Shown piece after piece: positions 52,381-61,484 of a stretch of DNA of 64,000 nucleotides; the stretch's first letter is position 1; the number at the start of each line of letters is the position of its first letter. Source of the stretch: Desulfobulbaceae bacterium (GTDB taxonomy: Bacteria; Desulfobacterota; Desulfobulbia; Desulfobulbales; SURF-16); NCBI GenBank assembly GCA_024637145.1, contig JAGXFQ010000041.1, positions 62,001-126,000 on the forward strand, given 5' to 3'. The notes below the pieces were generated by a model that saw nothing but the letters and a program-made list of their open reading frames with translations, did no database searches and was not told the origin of the DNA. The position numbers were made by a program, and so were the translations under genes.

Positions 52381-52920
52381 ATGGCCACCACGTTCTGCCG
52401 AGTTTTCATATATCTCTATGCTCTTATGCTGCTGGCGGCACTGGTCGGGTGCGGGCGCCATGAAGTGCGGGTCATGGAGACCACCGCCTATTGCGGCTGT
52501 CAGCAGTGTTGCGAATGGCACCGGGGCAGCTGGTCCTTGCTCAAGCTCAATTTCTGGGATCGCTATGTGAGTGGAGGGGGAAACAAGGGCAAGGAGTATA
52601 CCGGGAAAACGGCCAGTGGCGCTGTGCCGCAAGAAGTCTCGGCCGGCCTCTTTTCCGTGGATAGTGTTACCCATCCCTGGAAGATTCCCTTCCGTGTCGT
52701 TCTGCCCTGGTTATGGCTGGCAAATGAGGGGACTATTGCCGCTGATACCAGATATTACCCTTTTGGGACGCGGATGAAGGTGCCGGGCTATGGTTGGGGC
52801 AAGGTGACTGATCGTGGCGGCGCCATCAAGGGGCCGGAGAGACTTGATCTCTATTTTGATTCCCATCAGGACGCCCTGGAGTGGGGGAGAAGAAGGGTCA
52901 AGGTCATAATTAAGCGGTAG
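52381..52920 (+). CDS. 3D-domain lipoprotein
   Basis: 179 residues. A signal peptide with lipobox LVGC (Cys24) predicts a lipoprotein. The 3D domain (double-psi barrel with three conserved aspartates) is seen from ETTAYCGCQQCC through GTIAADTRYYPFGTRM, GKVTDRGGAIKG and RLDLYFDSHQDAL; the three Asp are in AAD, DRG and DLYF. Such domains occur in lytic transglycosylase-like and resuscitation-factor-like proteins that act on peptidoglycan. Cysteines in CGCQQCCEW are unusual. A GGAGG site precedes the ATG. Confidence 0.85.
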   Translation: MATTFCRVFIYLYALMLLAALVGCGRHEVRVMETTAYCGCQQCCEWHRGSWSLLKLNFWDRYVSGGGNKGKEYTGKTASGAVPQEVSAGLFSVDSVTHPWKIPFRVVLPWLWLANEGTIAADTRYYPFGTRMKVPGYGWGKVTDRGGAIKGPERLDLYFDSHQDALEWGRRRVKVIIKR

Positions 52921-53013
52921 CTGGTGGCCTGAAAAAGAGAGTCGATAAAAAGCTGGCCTCGGCCGGTAGCTGCCTTGCTGGCGCACTCAGGGGGGAGGGG
53001 GGGCTGAGCGCTG

Positions 53014-56000
53014 CTATTGTGGAGCAGGGAGGGCGCTGCCAAGACTGAAATCCGCTCGATTGCCGGCCAGCCCGGCGCCGCTTTCCGGGACGACCGTGGT
53101 ATCAGGAGATATGTGGATGCGGTTTCTGTCGACACCATACTCTGTGGTGAGGATCTCTTTAAGCCGCAGGCAGCGCTCTTTGGCCAAGGCCAGAAGCTCC
53201 TCCTTGGTCACGGTTGTGCGGCCCGCTGAAACATCGCTGGGCGCTCTTGTTGCGGGTATTTCAATTTCTTCTTTACCATACGAATCGACGATATCACCCC
53301 CTAGAGAGTTTTGGATGGCGATTCTTCTCTTCTCATATTCGGCCCTCTTTTTCTGGAGCAGGGCGTCCCTGTCTTCACTGCCGGCACTGTAGCCCTTGAG
53401 GGTAAGAATAAGATAGGGGCGGGCAGCCAGGATCTTATTCATGGTCATCAGGTGGGGCTCCGAGGCGATGGTAGGTTCCGTGCCGCCTGCCTCAAACAAG
53501 ATATGGTCAGGGGCAGGGGCGTTCTGGTCAAAGAAATCAGTGAGCATGGAAAAGGGTGATACCGAGGCCTTGCTGATGAGGGCGCGTACTTTCTTGCCAT
53601 AGGCGCTGTGAAAGGTATAGGACGGATCCGTCATATCGCTGACCACCGGGATCTCCAGCCTGATACTCTCCTGGTTGTTGGTGAGCAGGGCAACAGTGGT
53701 GGGAAACTGTTTATTGCCAAGTTCTTTGGCGCCCAAGCGAAGCTGTCTGAGGGTCAAGAGGGTATCGGCATGCATCTGGCCAGCGGCTTCTTTATAGGAA
53801 ACCGAGAGATCAAAAATACCGCCTGCAAGACTATGGCCGATCATGGGCTCTAGATAAGGGAGGAAGGGCTCCAGAGGTTGCTTGCTCAGAGAGAGGTTGA
53901 GGTCGGCGCCTAGGCTTTCTGCAAAGAGATGGAGGGCACCTGTTGCCTGCAGGGAGGCCTGCTCCCCATTGCGGCCGGTGATGTTGATGGTTAATGAATT
54001 TTCAGCCCGGTTCGCCACGTTGGCAAGGGAGCCATGGATCGCTGTCAGGGTTGTGTTAAAGGGCGGATTGAAGCTCTGGTCGCTGAAGTGGAGAGAGCCG
54101 TTTTGTAGGTTTATTTCCTTGATCTCCATATTCCCCTGGGCCATTTCTCCTGTTTTTTCACTCTTGAAAAAAAGTGCGGTTGCGGAGTCCTGCTCAGCAG
54201 TAAGGGGGACAAAAAGTTCAAACCCCTCCAGGTTCAGGGTGTCCATGGTGAGGGTAAAGGGGTGCAGCCCCAGATGGATTTGGGGGGATGAGGCCTTTTT
54301 GAGGATGATAAGTCTCTCCTGGCTGGTGCTGGAGCGGGCCTGAAAGTCGCTCAGGGCTGCCTGGCCCCGCAAAGAGAGATCGGGCAGGGAGAATTTGCCG
54401 CTGAAAGCCAGAAAACCGTTTTGGACTTCAGGCTGAAACCACGCTATCTTTTTGACGGCCAAGAGATCCAAGCCAACATGCTCCAGTGTCAGGTGCAGCT
54501 CTCCGGCAAGCGGCGCCAAAGAGAGATCCCCCTGGAGCTGGCCGCGCCCTTTTCCGGGCAGGCCAAAGGTGGCATCTATCGTGCCAGTCCCCTTTTCTTT
54601 GCGGTCTAAACCTGTAGCAGTGAAGGCCCTTATTGTAACAGGGATGGGCGCTTTTTTCTGGAAAGAGAAATCCTCAACAAGGAGGGTGCCCTTTTTTATC
54701 TCCAGGCCGCTCAGGGTGGCGGCGCCCTGATTGTTTTCCGCTGAAAAAAGATGTGTCAAAAAGCGGCTGGTGGTGGGGGAGAGATGGCCGACAAGTCCTG
54801 CCATACTCAGGTTGCCCAGGGAAAGCTGGGCGGAGTCGGAAGCGAAGTGGACATCGGTAAAGGTTCCCTGGTCAACATGCAGCCATTTTTTGCCTTGGTG
54901 ATAAATGTCCAGGTCGGTGGCAGAGCCCTTCAGGTCGCGCAGGGTAAAGAGGTTCTGGTGCCGGCCGTGCAGGGAAAGGTGTAAGGTGGCTTCCGCCTTG
55001 TCAACAATGCCGGAGCTGAGGGTGATACCAGGCGCCGGCGGCAGATAGGTGTTGAGGGCCGGCATGGAGAGATTGTGGAGAATAAGGAGTCCATCAACAT
55101 CCCCCTTGCGAAGAGAAACTGTACCCTGGCTGGCGATCCGTGTCTGGCGGCTGGTCACGCAGTTCAGGGCGTAGGTGTGGCCATTGTCATCCTTATTGGC
55201 CCGCTCCATGCTGAGGTTTATATCGTTAAAGATTGCTCCGAATCCCCCGTTCACCTGCTGGTCAATAAAAGAGAGGCGGCCATTTTTAATCGCCAGGTTC
55301 TCGAGCCTGATGGGCGGGGTCGCCTCGGCGGGATTCTGCAGAGAGACGCCCGGGAAGGTGTAGGAGCCATCTTTTTGGCGCTGGAGCTGCAGCTCAGGTT
55401 GGTCAAGGATCAGCTTGTCAATGGTCAGTTGGGAGAGCAGGGGGGCAAAGCGTAAGGAGAACTGGGCGGTGGCAATTTTATTCTCGCTGTTTTCCGGAGA
55501 ATGCAGCCAGATATCGCGCGCCACTCCAGAGCCGTGGATCTCCAAAGCGGCTGTCTCGGCGGCAGAGAGGCGGTAGTCGACAAGAAGCTCCAGGTCGGCA
55601 ACGCCCTTCGCGATGAGACCGGACAAGGGGTGCGGCAGGTAGGCGGCATAGTCGGCAATATTGATCTGCTCCAGATTGAAGGTGAGGCGGGTGTGCTCAC
55701 CGGTTGCAGAGCCTTCACTCTCTCCCCCCACGGAAAGGGGACTCCCGTCAATAATGGCTGAGAAATGGGGTACTAGGGCCGTGGAATCCCGGCCTTCTCT
55801 TGAGAAAGAAAAATGTATTTCCTCAAGAACATGGTGGTTGGCCGAGGCCTCATCCGTGAAGATGAGCCGGCTGTCGGTGAGATGCATGTCCCCGGCCTGC
55901 ACAAGCCCGGCAAGATGTCTGAAATTAAAGTGTGCCTCCCCGTTGGTCAGGCGGTTGAACATGGTAGCGAAGTTCAGACGGCCATCTTTATCTTTGGTGA

Positions 56001-56535
56001 GGTGCGCAAAAACGCTGTTGGCGCGGATGGTTTTAAGCAGGTGGCCCTGTTTGATGAAAAAGGCGGGATTGATCCTGGCCTCCATCCGGCCGAAGGAGAG
56101 TGCTGGGTCTATCTTGTCATCGGCCATGGCAAGGTCAGGACCAATAATGCCATTTTTCAGGGTGACATGGAGAGTGTAGGGATTTACCTGGGCAGAACCG
56201 ATGGTCACCGGTCTGTTGAGTTTTTTGGCAAGAAAGGCCGGTAATGTCGCGGTGAGGAGATAGGGGGCCAGGACAAAGCCGGCCAGTGAATAGAGGGCCA
56301 GACAGAGGAGCAGGAAGAACAGTATCTTTTTAAGGGGGCCCCTGGACTTTCCATGTAGCGCCCGGCGCTTGGGGCCGGAGGAGGCGGACCTTCTGGCGGA
56401 TTTGGCCTTGGTGCCGATTATGTCTGAGTCAAGGCGTGATTCGCCAAGGGGGCTGGGGCCACTCATGTCTTCATGGTGGGGCTGGTGGCCGCCAAGAGGG
56501 GTGGGAGGAGTGTCCCTGATTGGATCATTGGTCAT
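53014..56535 (-). CDS. Giant DUF748 (AsmA-like) envelope protein
   Basis: About 1173 residues from the ATG at 56535. A cytoplasmic, Arg/Ser/Pro-rich N-terminus (1-75) precedes one membrane helix (LKKILFFLLLCLALYSLAGFVL), followed by AKKLNRPVTIGSAQVNPYTL, the start of the family's periplasmic repeats. The body is a long chain of beta strands rich in G-x-L-x-F patterns (LAIKNGRLSFIDQQ; EINLQNGSLHFSDQS), as in AsmA-like bridge proteins thought to move lipids between membranes. The C-terminal 180 residues are helical and end in a globular part with RCLRLKEILTTEYGVDRNRI. The frame opens at a TTG (56697) but the ATG before the basic N-terminus is preferred. No partner adjoins. Confidence 0.85.
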   Translation of the reverse strand: MTNDPIRDTPPTPLGGHQPHHEDMSGPSPLGESRLDSDIIGTKAKSARRSASSGPKRRALHGKSRGPLKKILFFLLLCLALYSLAGFVLAPYLLTATLPAFLAKKLNRPVTIGSAQVNPYTLHVTLKNGIIGPDLAMADDKIDPALSFGRMEARINPAFFIKQGHLLKTIRANSVFAHLTKDKDGRLNFATMFNRLTNGEAHFNFRHLAGLVQAGDMHLTDSRLIFTDEASANHHVLEEIHFSFSREGRDSTALVPHFSAIIDGSPLSVGGESEGSATGEHTRLTFNLEQINIADYAAYLPHPLSGLIAKGVADLELLVDYRLSAAETAALEIHGSGVARDIWLHSPENSENKIATAQFSLRFAPLLSQLTIDKLILDQPELQLQRQKDGSYTFPGVSLQNPAEATPPIRLENLAIKNGRLSFIDQQVNGGFGAIFNDINLSMERANKDDNGHTYALNCVTSRQTRIASQGTVSLRKGDVDGLLILHNLSMPALNTYLPPAPGITLSSGIVDKAEATLHLSLHGRHQNLFTLRDLKGSATDLDIYHQGKKWLHVDQGTFTDVHFASDSAQLSLGNLSMAGLVGHLSPTTSRFLTHLFSAENNQGAATLSGLEIKKGTLLVEDFSFQKKAPIPVTIRAFTATGLDRKEKGTGTIDATFGLPGKGRGQLQGDLSLAPLAGELHLTLEHVGLDLLAVKKIAWFQPEVQNGFLAFSGKFSLPDLSLRGQAALSDFQARSSTSQERLIILKKASSPQIHLGLHPFTLTMDTLNLEGFELFVPLTAEQDSATALFFKSEKTGEMAQGNMEIKEINLQNGSLHFSDQSFNPPFNTTLTAIHGSLANVANRAENSLTINITGRNGEQASLQATGALHLFAESLGADLNLSLSKQPLEPFLPYLEPMIGHSLAGGIFDLSVSYKEAAGQMHADTLLTLRQLRLGAKELGNKQFPTTVALLTNNQESIRLEIPVVSDMTDPSYTFHSAYGKKVRALISKASVSPFSMLTDFFDQNAPAPDHILFEAGGTEPTIASEPHLMTMNKILAARPYLILTLKGYSAGSEDRDALLQKKRAEYEKRRIAIQNSLGGDIVDSYGKEEIEIPATRAPSDVSAGRTTVTKEELLALAKERCLRLKEILTTEYGVDRNRIHISPDTTVVPESGAGLAGNRADFSLGSALPAPQ

Positions 56536-56844
56536 GGCTGAGATAAAAACGCCCTGTGCCGGCGATGGAACAGAGAGAGGGCTGTGGGAAAATAACAGGT
56601 CTTTCTCTGTAGGTTCAAAAGGATACGGGGAGCCTGGGGGGCAGATACGCGCAGATTGTTTTCTGGACCAGATGGACGGTCCTGAGTATCTTGCCAATGA
56701 GAGAAAGGGCTCGTTTCAAGTCAGACACTATGCTAATCTGTATGGGTTTTGAAAGCAACCGCATAAATTCTTTTGCGGCCTTACCCTGTAAGGCAAGGGC
56801 CTTGTGGGCCAAGCTGAAAATAGAAGGGAGTTTTAAAAAAAAAT
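56536..56844. other. Intergenic region between divergent genes
   Basis: About 310 bp between the DUF748 start (minus) and plsC-like start (plus). It should carry both promoters. Nothing else was recognised; frames here are overlaps with the coding strands. Confidence 0.4.
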
Positions 56845-57579
56845 ATGGCGATTTTGTCTTGTCTGCGCGGTCTCTTTTCGGTGGTTTTCGCCATCCTTAT
56901 TACCCCAATCTCAAGTCTGCAGGCCCTTTTCTATCTCCTGGTCTTGAGGACTAAGGAAAAGACGGCCCAGCAGGTGCCGCGGACCTGGGCCAAAATGATT
57001 TTGGCAGTCAGTGGCGTCAAGGTCAGGGTGGAGGGAATGGAAAATCTTGATTCCGGCAAATCGTATATCTTTGCCGCCAACCATCAAAGTCAGTTTGATA
57101 TTTTTTGTCTGCAGGGGCGCTTTAACTGGGATTTCCGCTGGCTGGCCAAAAAAGAGCTTTTCCAGATTCCTCTTTTCGGGCCTGCCCTGCGGCGCAGCGG
57201 TAATATCCCCGTTGATCGGGCCAGTGGTCGCAAGGCCGTGCAAAGTCTGGCAGAGGCGGCTGAACGCATTAAAAACGGTTGCTCCGTGGTCATTTTTCCG
57301 GAAGGCACCAGGAGTGGCGACGGCTTGCTGCAGGAGTTCAAGGCCGGGGGCATGGTGATCGCCATCAAGGCCGGGGTTGGTGTGGTGCCCATGGCAATCT
57401 GTGGCTCGCGTCGCGTGTTGCCTAAGGGAAAAGTGTTGCCTCGGGCCGGCGAGGTGGTGATCCGCCTTGGTGCGCCGGTTGATGCCGGCCTCTATACGTT
57501 AAAAGAAAAGCAGAAGCTGGCTGATCATCTGCGCCTGCGGGTGGCGGATCTTCTGGGGCAGGAGGGCACACCGTCATGA
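56845..57579 (+). CDS. plsC: 1-acyl-sn-glycerol-3-phosphate acyltransferase
   Basis: 244 residues. An N-terminal membrane helix pair (1-35) is followed by the catalytic H-x4-D motif (NHQSQFD), the acceptor-binding FPEGTRS motif and VVPMAICGSRRVLP. Makes phosphatidic acid from lysophosphatidic acid in the inner membrane. Length is standard. The 3' end overlaps the convergent LD-carboxypeptidase gene by 6 bp. The plsC symbol is by family; paralogues with other acceptors exist. Confidence 0.88.
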   Translation: MAILSCLRGLFSVVFAILITPISSLQALFYLLVLRTKEKTAQQVPRTWAKMILAVSGVKVRVEGMENLDSGKSYIFAANHQSQFDIFCLQGRFNWDFRWLAKKELFQIPLFGPALRRSGNIPVDRASGRKAVQSLAEAAERIKNGCSVVIFPEGTRSGDGLLQEFKAGGMVIAIKAGVGVVPMAICGSRRVLPKGKVLPRAGEVVIRLGAPVDAGLYTLKEKQKLADHLRLRVADLLGQEGTPS

Positions 57580-58494
57580 GCCATGGCAAGGCGCCAGCCA
57601 GCTCAGGGTGGCTGTTGCCGAGTTCATCAGAACCTGACTGCCAATGGGGAGAGTAAGGTTCTGCCGGCCATGGCCCACAGGGAAATTCCCCCAGATGGGC
57701 ACCTTCTTCTGGCCCCTGGTAAGCTCTGCAAGCCGCTGCCATATCGCTTCTTGATCACCGCAGTTGGTAAAGCTGCCCAGGATAAGGCCGCTGATACCGC
57801 CCAGGGAGCCACTCATGGAAAGTTGGGTAAGCAGGCGGTCAAGGCGGTAGGGGGCCTCGCCTACCTCTTCAAGAAAGAGGATCTTGTCTTGCCACTGGGG
57901 ATGAAAGGGCGTGGCCAGCAGATGGGTCAGGGTGGCGAGATTGCCGCCGGCCAGTGTCCCTTGGGCAGAGCCGTTGCTGATGACTTCCAGGTTGGCGGCT
58001 TTGATGGGCGGCGGCACCGGCTGGGTCAGACTCTGAATCAGCATGGTCAGGGAGTGTCTGTCTGAACGCGCCAGGGTGGTCAGGTTGGGGCCGTGAAAGG
58101 TGATAAGCCCGGTTTTTGCCGTGATTACGTTTAAAAGGGCGCTTATGTCGCTGAAGCCGATGAGTATCTTGGGGTTTTCCCTGAATATTTCATAGTTGAG
58201 CTGGGCAAGAAGACGCAAGCTGCCATAGCCGCCGCGGATGGCCATGATCGCCTTGACCGCCGGATCTTGCCACAGGGCATGGAAGATTTCCACCCTCTCC
58301 TGGTCGGAACCGGCCAGAAAAGGCAACGACTGCCGGGGGCAGAGGGTTTTGGTTTGAAACCCGAAGTCGTGGAGGATGGCCGTACCCTTGTGGAAATCAG
58401 CCGCCTGGTGCGGACCGGCCAGAGGCGCCAGGCCAATGACATCGCCGGCCTTCAGGGCCGGAGGCAGGAGGGGGCTGTTAACGATTGCGTTCAT
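57574..58494 (-). CDS. ldcA: LD-carboxypeptidase (peptidase family S66)
   Basis: 306 residues. The nucleophile Ser is in ILIGFSDISALL; RGGYGSLRLL precedes it; the catalytic Glu is in ILFLEEVGEAPYRLDRLL and the His in FPVGHGRQNLTLPIG. Removes the terminal D-Ala from tetrapeptide stems when murein is recycled. Family S66 also includes microcin C immunity proteins (MccF), but no microcin genes adjoin. Its start overlaps the end of coaX by 17 bp, indicating one operon. Confidence 0.87.
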   Translation of the reverse strand: MNAIVNSPLLPPALKAGDVIGLAPLAGPHQAADFHKGTAILHDFGFQTKTLCPRQSLPFLAGSDQERVEIFHALWQDPAVKAIMAIRGGYGSLRLLAQLNYEIFRENPKILIGFSDISALLNVITAKTGLITFHGPNLTTLARSDRHSLTMLIQSLTQPVPPPIKAANLEVISNGSAQGTLAGGNLATLTHLLATPFHPQWQDKILFLEEVGEAPYRLDRLLTQLSMSGSLGGISGLILGSFTNCGDQEAIWQRLAELTRGQKKVPIWGNFPVGHGRQNLTLPIGSQVLMNSATATLSWLAPCHGS

Positions 58495-59248
58495 AGATAA
58501 GGCGGAGCCCCTCCAGGGTCAGTTCCGGGTCAACATGTTTGATGCTTGGCGCCAGGGGGGCCACCAGGGCGGCCATGCCGCCGGTGGCAATGATCAGGGG
58601 AGGGGTGGGGAATTCCTGGCACAGCCGGGCGGTAATACCCTCCACCAGGCCGCCATACCCAAAGAGTATCCCTGATTTGATGGCCTCGCTGGTGTTGGTG
58701 GCAATGGCACTGCCGGGGGGGGTGGAAATGTCCACCTTGGGGAGTTTGGCGGTCTTGGCAATCAAGGCCTCAAGGGCTATCCCCAGGCCAGGCGCAATGG
58801 CGCCGCCCAGATATTCCCCCCTCTCTGAGACGCAGTCAAAGGTGACGGCCGTGCCGAAGTCGACAATGATCAGGGCCTGCTGATATCTGTGAAAGCCAGC
58901 CAGGGCATTGATGATGCGGTCTGCCCCCACCTCGCCGGGGTTATCGGTTAAAATGGTGACGCCTGTATCCACATGGGCATCACCGATAATAAGGGGGGTA
59001 CAGCTGAGGCGGCTCTGGCCTACGCCGCGCCAGGCCTCCTTCAGGGTGGGCACCACAGAACCAACCACCATGGCGGTAATTGCAGAGAGGCTGTGGTTGT
59101 CCAGGCCCAGCAGTGCCTGCAGAACAAGGGCGAGCTCATCCGTGGTGGCATGGCGGTCGCTCGTGATTCGGTAATGGCAGAGAAGCTCTTGGTGCCGATG
59201 GAGGCCCAGCACGGTCTGGCTGTTGCCGATGTCAATGGTTAACAGCAT
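58478..59248 (-). CDS. coaX: Type III pantothenate kinase
   Basis: 256 residues, first step of coenzyme A synthesis. The N-terminal phosphate loop is LTIDIGNSQTVLGL; VDFGTAVTFDCV and GGAIAPGLGIALEAL form the ASKHA-fold core with the catalytic Asp, and GEVGADRIINALAG and GGMAALVAPL follow. Type III enzymes need monovalent cations and are not inhibited by CoA. It precedes and overlaps the LD-carboxypeptidase gene. Length is standard. Confidence 0.94.
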   Translation of the reverse strand: MLLTIDIGNSQTVLGLHRHQELLCHYRITSDRHATTDELALVLQALLGLDNHSLSAITAMVVGSVVPTLKEAWRGVGQSRLSCTPLIIGDAHVDTGVTILTDNPGEVGADRIINALAGFHRYQQALIIVDFGTAVTFDCVSERGEYLGGAIAPGLGIALEALIAKTAKLPKVDISTPPGSAIATNTSEAIKSGILFGYGGLVEGITARLCQEFPTPPLIIATGGMAALVAPLAPSIKHVDPELTLEGLRLIYERNR

Positions 59249-59600
59249 TTGCAGGAGTTTTCTGAGTTGAATTTCATGGGCCAGTCAGATATTACTATGA
59301 AAAAAGGGGGGTCAAAAAGCAGCGGCCTTTTTTTCTCAGGTCACTGCCTTGCTCTTTATCATCTTTAACGCCCTCTGGATCTTTTTGCAATGGCTTCGCC
59401 GCTCTTGAGGCCAGGTAGCTGCCAAGCAGGGCTTGGCCCTGGTGGAAAAAATGGTGGCGCCCAGGGGGGCGGGCGTTATAAAAAAAAGGGTGGGCCCTGG
59501 TTTCGGTCATGACAGTGGTGCCGCGTTCCTTGCCAGCCAAAGCCCGGGCTGGCAGCCTTTTGCGTAGAGCATTCCCCTTGGTGGGCATAATGAGGATTTT
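59249..59600. other. Intergenic region
   Basis: About 350 bp between divergent coaX and cutA. Two promoters are expected. Frames such as 59295-59588 (minus) have no ribosome-binding site and unnatural composition. Confidence 0.4.
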
Positions 59601-59930
59601 ATGAAAAAAGAATATGTGCAGGTCATTACTACTTTAGCCACCCAAGAAGAGGCGGAGCAGCTGGCCCGCCACCTTGTTGAGCAGAGATTAGCAGGGTGTG
59701 TCCAGGTGGGCTCCCCTCTGGTCAGTTTTTATCAATGGCAGGGGAAAGTGGAAAGGGACAGGGAGTATCAGGTGCAGATCAAGAGCCGCCTGGATCTGGT
59801 TGAGTCTCTGACGGCGGAGATCAGCAGGAACCATCCCTATGAAATACCCGAGATCCTGGTCTTGCCCATTGTCAGGGGCAGCGAGGCCTATCTTGCCTGG
59901 CTTGATCAGGAACTGCGGTCTGCCCCGTGA
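59601..59930 (+). CDS. cutA: Divalent-cation tolerance protein CutA
   Basis: 109 residues. The trimeric CutA1 fold is shown by VITTLATQEEAEQLARHLVEQRLAGCVQ, the central YQWQGKVERDREYQVQIKSR strand and NHPYEIPEILVLPIVRGSEAYL. First linked to copper tolerance, its true function is unclear. Its stop overlaps a GTG of the next gene (GTGA), implying translational coupling with a zinc-ribbon microprotein. Length is standard. Confidence 0.93.
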   Translation: MKKEYVQVITTLATQEEAEQLARHLVEQRLAGCVQVGSPLVSFYQWQGKVERDREYQVQIKSRLDLVESLTAEISRNHPYEIPEILVLPIVRGSEAYLAWLDQELRSAP

Positions 59931-60127
59931 GCAAAGAAGAGCAGAAAAAAGGCCGCCGCCGCAAAAGCTATCAATGTCATTGCTGCACACAAGAAATGCC
60001 CTACTGTTTCAATTGCCCCTGCGGTTTTGAAATCTGTGAGCCCTGTTTCCGGGAAAACCTCTGGGGCATCTCCAATGGCCCCACCTGGGTCTGCCCTGAT
60101 TGCGGCCGGATCCGGATGACCTACTGA
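59927..60127 (+). CDS. 66-residue cysteine-rich zinc-ribbon microprotein
   Basis: A basic start (SKEEQKKGRRRKSYQ) followed by nine to ten cysteines: CHCC, CFNCPCGFEICEPC, and WVCPDCG, plausibly two zinc sites. I do not recognise the family; the pattern resembles a degenerate RING or a zinc ribbon. The start is a GTG that overlaps the cutA stop as GTGA; its 3' end overlaps the convergent thiD gene by 7 bp. It could bind metal together with CutA, an inference from coupling alone. Confidence 0.7.
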   Translation: MSKEEQKKGRRRKSYQCHCCTQEMPYCFNCPCGFEICEPCFRENLWGISNGPTWVCPDCGRIRMTY

Positions 60128-60990
60128 TTTTTTCTCCCCCCGCTGGCCGGAATTTTTTCAGTTCGGTTTTTCTCAAATTCCAGCCACTTGTAATGCAGCA
60201 AGGGCCCCTGGCCCTGGCCGATTTTTTCTTTCCTGCTCGCCTCCAGGAGGGTGTCCACGTAGAAAACCGCTGCTGCAAAGGCCTCCTGATAACTGCCGGT
60301 GCGGCTATGGTAGGCGGCAAAGGCGCTGGCAAAGGTGCAGCCGGTGCCGTGACTGTTGGCGGTCTGGCGCCGGGGGTGGCGGGCCGCGCTCTCTACTATG
60401 GCTGGTGTGGCGCTCTTTTTTTCTAGGAGTAGGTCGACAATCTCGTCTCCCTCTTCGTGGAGATGTCCCCCTGTGATGCAGAGCGCCCTGATGTTTGGGT
60501 GACGCTGCATGAGAATCCGGCCGGCCTGGCGGGCCTCTTTTTCTGTGGTAACAGCCTGTTGGCTCAGGGTGGAAAGTTCCAAGATGTTGGGAGTCAGCGC
60601 CGTTACCCTGGCCAGCAGCGGGGCCAGGGCTGCCACGGAATCGTCTTGGAGAAGGGATTGGCCTGTTGAGGATCTGAGTACCGGGTCCAAAATGATCTCA
60701 CCGCTGAAATTCTTGAGGATTTCAGCGAGGGCGGCAATAATCTCCCTGCTTGCGGTCATGCCGATTTTAATATGGCTTGGCGGCATGTCCTCCAGTACCG
60801 CCAGGACCTGGTCCACGACCAGCTGGGGGGGCAGGGCATGGCAATAGCTGACCCCCAGGCTGTTTTGGCAGGTGAGGGCGGTGATCGCTGCTGCCCCGTA
60901 GCAGCCTAAGGTAGTGATGGTCTTCAGGTCAGCCTGAATGCCGGCTCCTCCGGAAGGGTCAGAGCCGGCAATGGTTAGGATCATCTTCAT
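60121..60990 (-). CDS. thiD: Hydroxymethylpyrimidine/phosphomethylpyrimidine kinase
   Basis: 289 residues, two phosphorylations of the pyrimidine half of thiamine. Substrate and ATP sites are in TIAGSDPSGGAGIQADLKT, IKIGM, DPVLRSSTGQSLL, ITGGHLHEEGDEI and the anion-hole SHGTGCTFASAFAA. The C-terminus is about 20 residues longer than usual (KNRTEKIPASGGRKNQ). Its ATG shares a base with the stop of the upstream FKBP gene (TAATG), so they are cotranscribed. Confidence 0.93.
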   Translation of the reverse strand: MKMILTIAGSDPSGGAGIQADLKTITTLGCYGAAAITALTCQNSLGVSYCHALPPQLVVDQVLAVLEDMPPSHIKIGMTASREIIAALAEILKNFSGEIILDPVLRSSTGQSLLQDDSVAALAPLLARVTALTPNILELSTLSQQAVTTEKEARQAGRILMQRHPNIRALCITGGHLHEEGDEIVDLLLEKKSATPAIVESAARHPRRQTANSHGTGCTFASAFAAYHSRTGSYQEAFAAAVFYVDTLLEASRKEKIGQGQGPLLHYKWLEFEKNRTEKIPASGGRKNQ

Positions 60991-61484
60991 TAACTGAGGG
61001 CGGAACCGTCAGCCGGCCCGGTGACAATGGGCATGGGCTCACTGGACTGCTCGATCTTTTTTAAGGTCACCTTGTAGGTCAGGGTGTGGCCGGCCAAGGG
61101 ATGGTTATAGTCAAGAGTAACGCTGGTAGCGGCGAGTTCGATAACCGTGGCCGGCACCTGGTGGGTTTTGCCCTCTTTTTCCATCTTGAGGGAAAGGATC
61201 TGGCCGATTTTAAGGTCTGCATCCTTGCCAAAGACGTTTCTGTCGATGGTCTGCAGTAATTCACTCTGTCTTTCGCCATAGCCCTCTTTGGGCTGGAGGA
61301 CGATATCACTGCTCTCACCGGCGGACATTCCCACCAGGGCCATCTCAAAGGCCGGCATAACGCTGCCCGTGCCGAGGGTGAATTCGAGGGGGCCGATTTC
61401 AGCGGTGGACTCGAAAATCTCACCGTTTTCCAGGACGCCCCGATACTCAATGGAGACGATGTCCCCTGGCTTTGCTCTTTTCAT
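60990..61484 (-). CDS. FKBP-type peptidyl-prolyl isomerase, SlyD-like
   Basis: 164 residues. The FKBP domain is split by an IF (insert-in-flap) domain: GDIVSIEYRGVLENGEIFEST, PLEFTLGTGSVMPAFEMALVGM, KEGYGERQSELLQTI, then YNHPLAGHTLTYKVTL returning to the FKBP core. SlyD proteins are folding helpers and metallochaperones; the His/Cys-rich tail of E. coli SlyD is absent, so nickel delivery is unlikely by that route. Translationally coupled to thiD. Confidence 0.9.
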   Translation of the reverse strand: MKRAKPGDIVSIEYRGVLENGEIFESTAEIGPLEFTLGTGSVMPAFEMALVGMSAGESSDIVLQPKEGYGERQSELLQTIDRNVFGKDADLKIGQILSLKMEKEGKTHQVPATVIELAATSVTLDYNHPLAGHTLTYKVTLKKIEQSSEPMPIVTGPADGSALS

